The position numbers and the translations under genes are program-made. From positions 1-23,953 of the forward strand of contig JAEOUL010000173.1 in assembly GCA_016839345.1 (NCBI GenBank): a stretch of 23,953 nucleotides of DNA. Direction: 5' to 3'. How positions within the stretch are numbered: position 1 is the first letter of the stretch; each line of letters opens with the position of its first letter. The notes under the pieces are model-generated. The model made no database searches, was not told the DNA's origin, and was given only the letters and a program-made list of their open reading frames with translations. The DNA comes from Candidatus Thorarchaeota archaeon (GTDB lineage Archaea > Asgardarchaeota > Thorarchaeia > Thorarchaeales > Thorarchaeaceae). Of this stretch, positions 20,601 to 23,953 are shown in pieces.

Positions 20601-22385
20601 AATCTTACGACCCTCATTATTGAGCCAATTGAAACGTCAGTCCAATCAACATATCTTAGTCCAAAGATTTGGGGTTGGTCAGGTTGGGTAAATCTCACAT
20701 ATTGGGACCTTCTATATGATAGAGGAATAGCTGGAGCCAGTGTTTTCGTGGATTGGAATGGAACTGAGAGTGTTTTCAGATATGTAAGTAATGGGATCTA
20801 TCAAATATTCATAAATGCATCATTAGTAAGTCCGGGGATCTATCCTATTTCTGTCAGGTTCGTGATGGACAATTACAAGAGCGGGACTGGTGTTTTCACT
20901 CTCAGTGTGAGAGATGTTCCAACATCGATTGCTGCATTTACACCTACTATCAATCAAATAGATGATGATGTTCTGAATCTTGTAGTGCCATATGGAGATG
21001 TACTTCCAATAGTCTTGTTCTACAACGACACATGGTACAACAGGGGTATCCCAGGAGCAACTGAGATGACTGGTGTGATTCTTGGTCCATCCATTCCCGA
21101 AAGGGATTATCTACTTCTCGAAGAAATGTCGAATGGTAACTACAGTCTTCTAATAGACACCACGCGCTGGGTGGTTAGTCCGGATTCATATAGGTTGATT
21201 CTGAGCTTCTATCTTGCTAATTGGAGTAGAGCAACAATTAGTATCCATTTAACAATCATCAACGTTCCAACTGCACTCCAAATTGATGGACCAATTTCAC
21301 TGACTATGAGCTATGGGCAGGTATACAGTATCTGGGTATTCTATTATGATACTTGGGAAAGTCACGCAGGTCAGGGTATAGCCGGAGCTTCAATGAATGC
21401 AACAAGTTTAGATCCTCGATTTGTGATTGTGTCACTAAATCAATCCGATCCTTCAAGATCAGGATGGTATGAAATCAGAGTTGTTTCTCTAAGAACACGA
21501 GGGTCAGCTATTATTTCAATTATCCTCTCGAAAGAAAATTACGAGTCTGCTATTGAGTTCGTAGCAATATCAGTGGAACCTTCTGATTTTGACATACTCA
21601 TTGAACAAGTCATAATATTTGGAGTGCCTACTGGGATTGTACTGATAGCAGGAGCCATCTTGTGGACTCGACTATTCAGCGTTCCAAAGCGGTTACGAGA
21701 AATCAGGAGAATGATAAGAACCATCAGCAAGGGGAAGATTCCAGAAATTCCTGATAATGTTCCTAGTAGACAAGAGATGGTTGCAGATCTATTCAATGAT
21801 ATAGCAGCACCTATTGGCATTATAAAGACAGCATCGAGTATGCCAAGTGAAGCCATTACTACTGAAGTTCCAGAAATAGAAGAATTACTCGTTCAACTAT
21901 CAATCCTTTCAAAGCTAACTCCAGAGGAACTTGAAGACTTCAAGAGCGATGTTTCAAAGATGAAACTTAGTGAGCAAGTTAACTTTGTCAAGGAAGTGAT
22001 TAATCAAGAAGCCATCAAGCAAGGACGCATCGACAGAAAACCGATGGAAACGATTCTGGAGGAAACAGCCGCTCAAGCACGTGCTATACTAGCTGGAGAA
22101 GATATTGAAGAAATTGTGAAACCAAAACCAGTTGAAGATCGAGTCAAAATAAAAGAAGTAGAAGAAAAGGCGGAAACTCTTCCAGAACTTATTGATTTTG
22201 AAGAAGTCGATTCAAAAGACATGTTGAGCGAAAGCGAACTCAATGATATACGTAAGCGATTAGAGAGTGTCGGAATTAAGGGACCTGAGCTCGAAACCAT
22301 CATGGATCAGACACGTGAACTTCCAAGGGAACTTGCAGAAGAACTTCTGAGAAGTATCCTAGGAAAAGGAGGTGAAGACAAGTGA
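5691..22385 (+). CDS. Giant 5,564-residue surface protein: signal peptide, DUF2341-LamG modules, Ig-like stalk, TM helix, cytoplasmic tail
   Basis: One uninterrupted frame, roughly 600 kDa. Residues 1-20 are a Sec signal peptide (MKKALVAFTIIFIFLVPLASG). Residues about 100-315 look like a jelly-roll domain and 320-535 a DNRLRE-like domain with paired Cys344 and Cys490. Six DUF2341 plus LamG-type modules start near residues 537, 893, 1246, 1585, 1937 and 2479. A separate beta-rich segment (2284-2477) precedes the sixth. About 23 Ig-like repeats of roughly 100 residues fill 2873-5297. A transmembrane helix (about 5307-5326) is followed by basic residues and a 238-residue charged helical tail, so the N-terminal 5,300 residues should be outside. 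LamG and DUF2341 domains are associated with glycan binding, so adhesion to cells or polymers is the likely role. It is followed by an overlapping paralogous gene. Confidence 0.93.
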   Translation: MKKALVAFTIIFIFLVPLASGPASEDMVPFSGNNRYGEDDFLLSDWQDTGSGNGGPLNGKLNGVKVSSGTSVIDYSHSGYIGIDPPLGWSSEQLEGQLNHLSMWVDDVLVNPDLDDRNQEIWFPIEDYPEYNGDWFNVPDGWTIVKNDAPPSGTQHPQHGYFEFNGYIGEGYDNTYGWRFDANYDSSALLDPTIGVYISQQIPVSWRKVYSAEITFRYYVSSVSTLDDNVFIFTRLEGHVSKYHVFDIGSPTDTWLQTTMTIPSTFFESLENIDSMLFDIGIGTDIDGTTTAADHEVYIDEIDLRLQVRPFPEQIDLRANGARVTGSIQGSVSPYVPDGSNRDCYSAPDSNGGSGGVDLNGYSDNGWLDVGADVPAYPDWSTAYDYQVGLQFPLHIPQGSAITSASLQVETPSDSTGYPGMRIYVAAEDNVAAFTSGYPLLPDRYNWVNTGVYWLPSSWTANGRYTTPDISALIQEVVSRPGWQSGNYICIMIDYAYSDQQYAYNQIKGSSGFDQADLARLFVDYIEVASSDTIPSFRFNKNVIIDHTKVVSDLQDFPVLVDIWDENLHLNVQPDGDDIAFLYNNQVIPHELELFDKKGNGTHAHLVCWVKVPHLSSVEDTTVVMVYGDEDLGSQDDTRNVWDSDYTAVWHLNDNPAQPQWDSTYADILPHQPQIHDSTLQGLDGLTYGTMTSTDSVTGQIGNAVDLEGVNDFVDFGNPTELQMTGAFTVEAWFNADFIDNDYLVVKSGEENYRGWDISFDDDPSISPAGWVMFRFSPDGISTDIVGYERVDTGQWYHVVGVFYPSSYARFYLNGELVDEVTTGIPASVNDPSRPLRIGRRSDNPGGTSYLDAIIDEVRISSVARSDAWIRTQYINQRNPELFLTVSEEVINFQYMKDITIDHNKVASDISGFPVLIDIYDSDLRTNVQPDGDDIMFSSNGRSLSHEIELFDQLYNSTHAHLIAWVRADLSSMSDTVITMYYSNPALGNQESPEEVWRNRYQGVWHLGNDPSDALPAPQIIDSSYNDNDGTTYGSMTQEDLVSGQIGNALEFDGSDDYVNSGNTVPLSVGYNNFVMSLWFATLDVDVPLAIKGAIGTDAYRYMLSVTSSGTIKAEIDDNSVSPGKISIYSATALNDGLWHYAVMVRDGSWLRLYIDGVEVPTSPVDITGYGSINSVEPFLIAACDNYDNAGNPNLFAAAQLDEVRVLSHTLTPEWILTEFNNQDDSSNFYSLGIEHEVQIPEEVPFRFMYKKDFIIDHNKVESDLTGFPVLIDIYDTDLRTDVQTDGDDIIFVKDGWMLSHEVELFERSYNSSHAHLIAWVRLDISSVSDTIFSMFYGNPYSNSYEDPEGVWDTSFAAVWHLSENPAGTVYDSTANGNDGIGLPIGSEPTLQTGKIYGCSEFYGEATNDRIEAPHSASLVLQNDMLVEAWVRTTNTDSTSDVIVSKWGDVGHRNYWLGKLDGVSLAFYVDNTQSVTASLSLVNDGDWHHVVGVANASTGELLLYIDGVERGSAPYSGSTQTGTSVIQIGNNPGSVGFIQEWDGRIDEVRVSNSYRSLGWILTEYNNQDDPSSFFTVGPEVGSEPLDFTYKKDITIDHTKVSTDLSDFPLLIDIYDPDLRTKVQSDGDDIVFKSGGSILPHEIEVFEQSYNDSHAHLVAWVSADLLSSIDTVITMYYGNPTIENQEFATGVWNSNFKGVWHLSEDPAGTFYDSTGNLNHGTGYNLQSDDQVDGQIDGSIDFDNIQDYIECGNDTSLNVGSNDFSLSLWFKYDGVDMGVLAGKGAVLSARRYRISIESGPGMLMAEIDDDNTVSKNIFSTSTYGDNLWHHVSMVRDGNNLRLYIDGVEDPNSPIDITGYGSLDEVESFYINAFRSEVAGTLGYWSTANTDEVRVAKMALSPEWIATEYSNQNDPSSFYTVEPETILQSEIQPGVQAPEFKHRKDLIVDHTKVVEDLFDFPMLIDIFDADLKTDVQSDGDDIMFKSGYIWCPHEITLFDQSYNETHAHLIVWVKTDLSSSIDTTITMYYGNPDLPSQENPNAVWGNYVGVWHLDDSPTGTVLDSSHYRNDGVTLGSMSGSDLIPAQIGSGFELDGIDDMINVSESSSLDSVKYAGTLSLWINWVDSSDGGYQRIMTTTDRFILNPSPPPILLQDDGFEWAVQGDGDNYFYPWGGNSIDYNLATDPFTNDVWHHIAVTLDYTTKSVVIYMDGTPLAFALEYVPTEWTQLASLGDWLWGGNQLDAASHFLGKFDEIRVSNAVRSSGWMLTEYNNQYNPSSFYSIGLEEEISGTGYTFTTDSESSVTIGAVLSLGVQTATLSYANDFSIGTSFSIENGSLPIWTANVMVSPPPELDAVSIEISYPEGEWWPFSVKTPSGVEKTFTTDWTCFGGKLMIGSTTIDEYGMWKIQFLDRNHVLDMQMGPSGGPYSQTSTFTLGEDMVYRVWSSGTIGSTISLELIDPSGLTWYSGSTTFQGPSFALPYNHRKTLTISHENVAEDLVNFPVLVNIFDTDLRTDVRPDGRDIAFTIGEETLSHEIELFNQTFNSTHAHLAAWVNVPLLSGSVDTTITMYYGNPLAPIVYDSGPVWDSGYLGVWHLGESGTGALDEYLDSGQYKHHGQGGEGNTSFVPTQTLGKIGSGQDFNNLDGYYDLIDCGDSPLWNIDGYQITLEAWIQHDITPNTHVYGVMNHKGWYDGYSLFINYGGGSTLKPTFSLPGDTHQLRGADDVTGGAWHHIVATYDGSLMRIYVDGTQDPTVLAKSDAILPSSYEQGFWIGHGDQPKDRIWSAEWDGQIDEVRISDVVRSAGWIQTQFENQDNPGNFYSIGAEEAIGYSESASINLDTSAPAGLWYATARYSDSSTGLNYRTGMVTRSFIVQRGTSLSLIAPGDAVADGISTKLIGEQLYVEFELEDTLTTALVSGATVSMNWSVGGVPTDIQLNDYGDGRYGKTLNTSDLESYGRWRLDLVSSHPFYTEAPDFFYLDLSHRTFLTYEPPIDTPFGDDFQIKLTLQDQFDNSPLTGASISCNATILGSPIDYGNGTYLVTVDSTGFSTGENTFRFTATPSTSYLLSSSIDVSFNYRPIATETIPLSPDSVEAPWGQQANASIFWSDVDHAGIGVDGGAISISPSVEIQSFDEGSGYYNITIDVSSFAPGTYFFNLTCSKLNYQSSTATISITILSHRTIASVDYNSTIPVGTSVYFEVSWLDLDQDSIIIDIGNLSQVTLDWGIGSDSFPGFSFWLDTSGWTVGSYTINLSISAFDSPRFYMDSYIEIQLEIRKLNVHLSWNPLEPFPNGNDFVIFVYVNVSEYGSPIDGTPLSGLDQTYFSARNETGDPYFFKSFTNLGDGLYQITIDSTRFLEGLYKIIIFVDFLAGENYRDSSTPEIPFTYRPILTYLSSPDYPTVTTSFDTNVTITLSYVDIDHIQNITIGTITSEGASIVWQHIGNGVYEVLIIVQGWDLGTHEVNLTADASGYQAKTLTFQILVQIAYAYARSSVSIIDLPVGDTAVFYADYWDITHDEPILGATINHNWTYALSITWTGEQYRIELPSMNYDALGSYLIMFNFSKGSNYQFGYFNMSIILRTHLTEFRLAGAIEPTSYNAMVNISVYCGDLDNDEGIIESQVSLSVYGDSGLILSTYMNDTLLGNGYYIIRFAATNLGPDGIFNLTVYFNWTGPVQKYYNSVLLASVKIIGEASDLSLIYSAEPTPYLDNLTYTYFYSELYSGIGISNVSAPAGNVFIYVDFVGQSFSPSLYSITEDSGNPGYYSIVFNSTMFGNPGVYTMIVYVNWSKGVEPGYGNWTDTVSVRIIPRSTVINLIPPESTPYGVNATFSFSFDDVVESTTYRIAFSSQMLVFIGLPDYSITYNESTRLFHVSFNTSILGLPLGNRQFTIGVSWTGEPFYANVTGRTVIVSIRFRETEFDYSTISPTPYGDNVTLLLTFTDVTLGGSQAIDDGSVTLYNGTQEIPLSEYSFTPIGNGEYEIELKTTYFTSPGTYTITVEMSTSHFYYAVVTASRTLSLQYRLTLLLIEPVTETPYNNSLEVVFHYRDVLTLAEIGNSSTQTTIQILNGSSWFFSSLWRSASEDYLLIIQTYNHNLEINREYVLWIAVSYTESAPFYLSAETYISFTLRERDTNLELISSPEPTQYLESFNFSVYYQDSLSLNGIGGATITLTVGGTDLIEGADYILLSPADGIYDISLNTTSIGPAGTTINLALRASWNSIAPYYATSTISLTLSVTQRDSITEILSSITQVKYLENITFVIRYSDDATGQVIQFNKDQLLIYSEGTLLQSNDFSMNYLGSSYEVSINSSVLNVGLISNWNITFLVDWQNNVAPYYADGRASAWVSVVNRIGIVIRDVAPTVPIYDNMTLKFTYVDDSTGVGINNAIVLFDCLSPSGLIEGVDFWVLRNAGNYSILVDTTSLGSTGTFMFSLRLLWNPTLEPFYRNTTIIFLQGTVRLIQVLLTNEEPNPSTVPINENVSVVLNLQDLDHAIPISGAEGSFSVRYKTNASGPAIWSITPISPGVYELVVDCSDAGEIGTNALIITLSIPDYQTVEIQVPFQIRLRTGELNEIEAPSTYYGESTYVIVELVDTDAGNAPIDSAILIIIWPDIGYTPDYVSIGPGLYNITLTTGSLDADLYTLVVGAQKSDYFISDISIPVQILSIPTELILPQSVPDVYWGEEVSIWAIFNDTRDSVLISGATLVYQFGVLSGSLTEVVPDPGNYSFTVDTGNLAVATTYVVSITATLSNFVTVTSQLTVNILKLPIGLIVVSEAQPELFKGSPVNVTVYVNNTNSNTPLLGATVEVTWVAIETQSIILSPVPGMDGYYTGFVDTNDLLVGDYVLTIKADRTNYITATTSVSVKIKQIATVVLLDALTSTYSTQTFNWSDIIRIGVYVLAPSLNESYPLSTGLSNCSVQWSLSGTIYTGEFLNGTSIGGPGYFYFDFETWDYRASTYTLRITAYPNLGMFAYSSNLTTLIIEPIETSVQSTYLSPKIWGWSGWVNLTYWDLLYDRGIAGASVFVDWNGTESVFRYVSNGIYQIFINASLVSPGIYPISVRFVMDNYKSGTGVFTLSVRDVPTSIAAFTPTINQIDDDVLNLVVPYGDVLPIVLFYNDTWYNRGIPGATEMTGVILGPSIPERDYLLLEEMSNGNYSLLIDTTRWVVSPDSYRLILSFYLANWSRATISIHLTIINVPTALQIDGPISLTMSYGQVYSIWVFYYDTWESHAGQGIAGASMNATSLDPRFVIVSLNQSDPSRSGWYEIRVVSLRTRGSAIISIILSKENYESAIEFVAISVEPSDFDILIEQVIIFGVPTGIVLIAGAILWTRLFSVPKRLREIRRMIRTISKGKIPEIPDNVPSRQEMVADLFNDIAAPIGIIKTASSMPSEAITTEVPEIEELLVQLSILSKLTPEELEDFKSDVSKMKLSEQVNFVKEVINQEAIKQGRIDRKPMETILEETAAQARAILAGEDIEEIVKPKPVEDRVKIKEVEEKAETLPELIDFEEVDSKDMLSESELNDIRKRLESVGIKGPELETIMDQTRELPRELAEELLRSILGKGGEDK
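7299..14166 (+). repeat. Six DUF2341 + LamG/concanavalin-like modules within the giant protein
   Basis: Each unit is about 340-360 residues. The DUF2341 part begins with KDITIDHxKV and FPVLIDI, has the acidic VQxDGDDI motif and an HAHL motif, and ends near MYYGNP and VWHL. The LamG part contains an LYIDGVE-like loop and an IDEVRIS strand and closes with NNQDDPSSFYS. Approximate starts are 7299, 8367, 9426, 10443, 11499 and 13125. The sixth is the most diverged (DGRDI for DGDDI) and is separated from the fifth by about 580 bases of other sequence. The repeats are protein-level; I saw no long identical DNA stretches. Confidence 0.9.
14307..21580 (+). repeat. About 23 tandem Ig-like (beta-sandwich) repeats forming the stalk
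   Basis: Units of about 95-115 residues share a faint pattern: a start such as YRPI or RRTxL, then a P-x-x-Y-G or similar turn, an alternating strand with YxD, an I-x-GA motif, G-x-Y-x-I-x-ID-T-S and a closing strand. I count 23 starts by eye from residue 2873 to 5297. Sequence identity between units is low, so this is an old array. The array is dense in N-x-S/T sequons, about 64 by hand count, suggesting a heavily glycosylated extended stalk. Confidence 0.75.
21609..22382 (+). other. Transmembrane helix and cytoplasmic tail of the giant protein
   Basis: VIIFGVPTGIVLIAGAIL forms one hydrophobic helix, followed by PKRLREIRRMIR, a strong positive-inside signal. The tail (about residues 5327-5564) is soluble, rich in Glu and Lys and mainly helical. 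It has two similar helical segments, around LTPEELEDFKSDVSKM and SESELNDIRKRLESVG, separated by an acidic/basic linker. No kinase, HAMP or other known signalling motif is seen. Confidence 0.8.
22365..22374 (+). promoter_or_regulatory. Strong Shine-Dalgarno inside the giant gene, driving the next gene
   Basis: AAGGAGGTGA, a near-perfect anti-16S match, ends seven bases before the GTG at 22382. It lies within the last codons of the giant gene, so it decides the GTG start of the downstream gene and indicates translational coupling. Confidence 0.8.
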
Positions 22386-23953
22386 GTATAATCTCGCCGT
22401 CTAAAGATAGAGCAATGAAAGATTCGATTCATGTGCTCAGCCACTGGACCTTGATGAGAGGATGGAAACGTGCGTGTTATAGAATTATCATTCCTTGCAT
22501 TATTCTGATGATGTTCTGTGCTCCGGTAGGTGTTAATCAAAATCAGTCCAATTTGCAAATTGGAGATCTCACCAATGAAACTCTACAAAACTGGTTTAGA
22601 CTTTCAGAAGGACTGCAAGAATATAGTTCAACAGGCGCAGCTCAACCAGTTAGCTTTAACGGTCTGTTCACAAATAATACCCAGGACTTAGTAATTATCG
22701 ATTCATCAACCCCAACAGCGGTTTCTATTCAGGCACCATCTGGATGGACAGGTAGCGGCCTCAGTGGGTCCTTGGAGTATCTATCCACAGATTTCAAACC
22801 ATTGAAGAACAGTCTTCTTGATGACTATCATGCAGAACGATATATAATAGAGGGATCGCCTTGGAACTCGGAAGTCTTCAATGTTCCAGATGACTGGTCA
22901 GTATTCAAGGGCGGAGATTCAACAACCCATCCAACCCATGGTGGGCTCTACTGGTTTGATATTGCGGGAAGTGGTAGAGAAGGCTCTATGGGCTGGAGAC
23001 CTAGTGTACTGTTCTCTGCTGGTTCAACACTTAATCCAGACATGGAGTTGTATCTAAGTCAAGAAGTTCAATTACCGTGGAGAGAAGTATATTCTTGTGA
23101 AGTACAATTCTATCATAGAGTTCCAAGTGGACAGAATATGAATGGTATATTCTATCTGTTTGTTGATGTTGGTGGCTATCGGGAAAAGTTCAATGTATTC
23201 AGTAGTGGATATATTGAAAGTGAATGGATTCAAAGAGTTGTTGAAATTCCTGCCTCTGTATTTAGTAACATACCGGTTCCTGGAACAGTTACTCTCGAAA
23301 TCGGTATAAGTACAGACTTCTCAGGTAATTCTCCGTCAGATATCAATAACCGAGTTTTGATAGACGAAATCGAAGCTGTGTTCAAAGCACGACCATTTCC
23401 AGAACAGATAGGTTTGAAAGCAAATCAGACACTAATCAGCGGTTCCATTTCAAGTAGTGTTTCACCATACGTGCCTGACGATACCAGTGATCACAGAGAC
23501 TGCGCTGACGACTATTCAACTGGTCTTGTAAGCCAACCACTTCGAGTGGGTGTGTATGGTGCAGATTGGACAAGTGCTGGAAAGTACAAGATAGGCATGC
23601 AATTCCCACTTGGCATACCTCAAGGGGCAAGTATTTCCTCAGCGCATCTCGAGATAGAAGCATACGGTCGACTCGGGGGTGTGGTTGGCATCCGGATATA
23701 TGTAGCTCAGGCAGACAATGTTACACCGTTCACAACTGGTTTACCGCATCTGGAGGACAGATTCGACTGGAGCAGAGAAAGCATTGAATGGACTTTAGAC
23801 CCATGGAATCAAGGTACACGTTATAAGTCTCCAGACATTTCACCACTCGTTCAAGAAGTTATCTCGAGACCTGGATGGTCAAGTGGCAACTACATTTGCC
23901 TAATGCTTGACTACATGTATGGAAATGAATACCAAAATTATGTTCAAATAAAA
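22382..23953 (+). CDS. Second surface protein, paralogue of the giant protein N-terminus, cut by the right window edge
   Basis: The frame is open for 524 codons to the edge. The GTG start overlaps the TGA of the giant gene by two bases. ATGs at 22415 and 22454 are alternatives; the last gives the most conventional signal peptide (MRGWKRACYR then IIIPCIILMMFC), but the strong Shine-Dalgarno points to the GTG, giving an unusually long n-region. The mature part matches the giant protein in order: FNVPDDWS, LYLSQEV, LPWREVYS, IDEIEA, ARPFPEQI, SVSPYVPD, FPLGIPQGA, SPDISPLVQEVISRPGW and SGNYIC. The Cys pair is also conserved (Cys374 and Cys506 from the GTG). The jelly-roll-like and DNRLRE-like domains are both present. 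Whether DUF2341-LamG modules follow cannot be seen. It is probably co-expressed with the giant protein as a second surface component. Confidence 0.88.
   Translation, partial: MSIISPSKDRAMKDSIHVLSHWTLMRGWKRACYRIIIPCIILMMFCAPVGVNQNQSNLQIGDLTNETLQNWFRLSEGLQEYSSTGAAQPVSFNGLFTNNTQDLVIIDSSTPTAVSIQAPSGWTGSGLSGSLEYLSTDFKPLKNSLLDDYHAERYIIEGSPWNSEVFNVPDDWSVFKGGDSTTHPTHGGLYWFDIAGSGREGSMGWRPSVLFSAGSTLNPDMELYLSQEVQLPWREVYSCEVQFYHRVPSGQNMNGIFYLFVDVGGYREKFNVFSSGYIESEWIQRVVEIPASVFSNIPVPGTVTLEIGISTDFSGNSPSDINNRVLIDEIEAVFKARPFPEQIGLKANQTLISGSISSSVSPYVPDDTSDHRDCADDYSTGLVSQPLRVGVYGADWTSAGKYKIGMQFPLGIPQGASISSAHLEIEAYGRLGGVVGIRIYVAQADNVTPFTTGLPHLEDRFDWSRESIEWTLDPWNQGTRYKSPDISPLVQEVISRPGWSSGNYICLMLDYMYGNEYQNYVQIK

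Noticed and set aside
7299..21580. Possibility that the repeat-rich gene is a collapsed or chimeric assembly
   Set aside because: The modules are strongly diverged at DNA level with no identical long repeats visible and the frame is intact, so misassembly is unlikely, though read mapping would settle it.

Overview
The window looks like archaeal chromosome, most likely from an Asgard (Promethearchaeota) lineage. The support is an archaeal-type aspartyl-tRNA synthetase, a divergent Ras-superfamily GTPase fold, a leucine-rich-repeat protein of the kind common in Asgard genomes, AT-rich boxes placed like archaeal TATA elements, and very large N-glycosylation-prone surface proteins with one membrane anchor and an intracellular tail. 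The Asgard assignment is inference from gene content. No marker gene here fixes the lineage. I see no rRNA, tRNA, CRISPR array, transposase or integrase, and no gene-free stretch longer than 300 bases.

Layout. Bases 1-2600 are leftward: an edge-truncated helical protein of unknown function (1-401), a small two-helix membrane protein (586-810), aspS (895-2253) and a short winged-helix regulator (2372-2584). A rightward alpha/beta hydrolase (2727-3383) converges, with an 11-base gap, on a leftward gene (3395-4669) whose C-terminal half is a Ras/Rab-like domain lacking the P-loop lysine and the DxxG glycine. That gene is divergent from a rightward leucine-rich-repeat gene (4881-5513).

From 5691 to the right edge the window holds cell-surface genes. 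The first encodes 5,564 residues: signal peptide, N-terminal beta-rich domains, six DUF2341 plus LamG/concanavalin-like modules, about 23 diverged Ig-like repeats, one transmembrane helix near residue 5310, and a charged helical tail of about 238 residues. The second gene (22382 to the edge) overlaps its stop codon, has a strong Shine-Dalgarno sequence, and is a clear paralogue of its N-terminal region. The two are therefore probably co-transcribed and translationally coupled.

Reading of the region. The giant protein resembles a cell-surface adhesion receptor: carbohydrate-binding-like modules outermost, an Ig-like stalk, one membrane pass and a cytoplasmic domain. Next to it are an LRR protein and a pseudo-GTPase candidate. 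A link between these neighbours and the surface proteins is a hypothesis based only on proximity.
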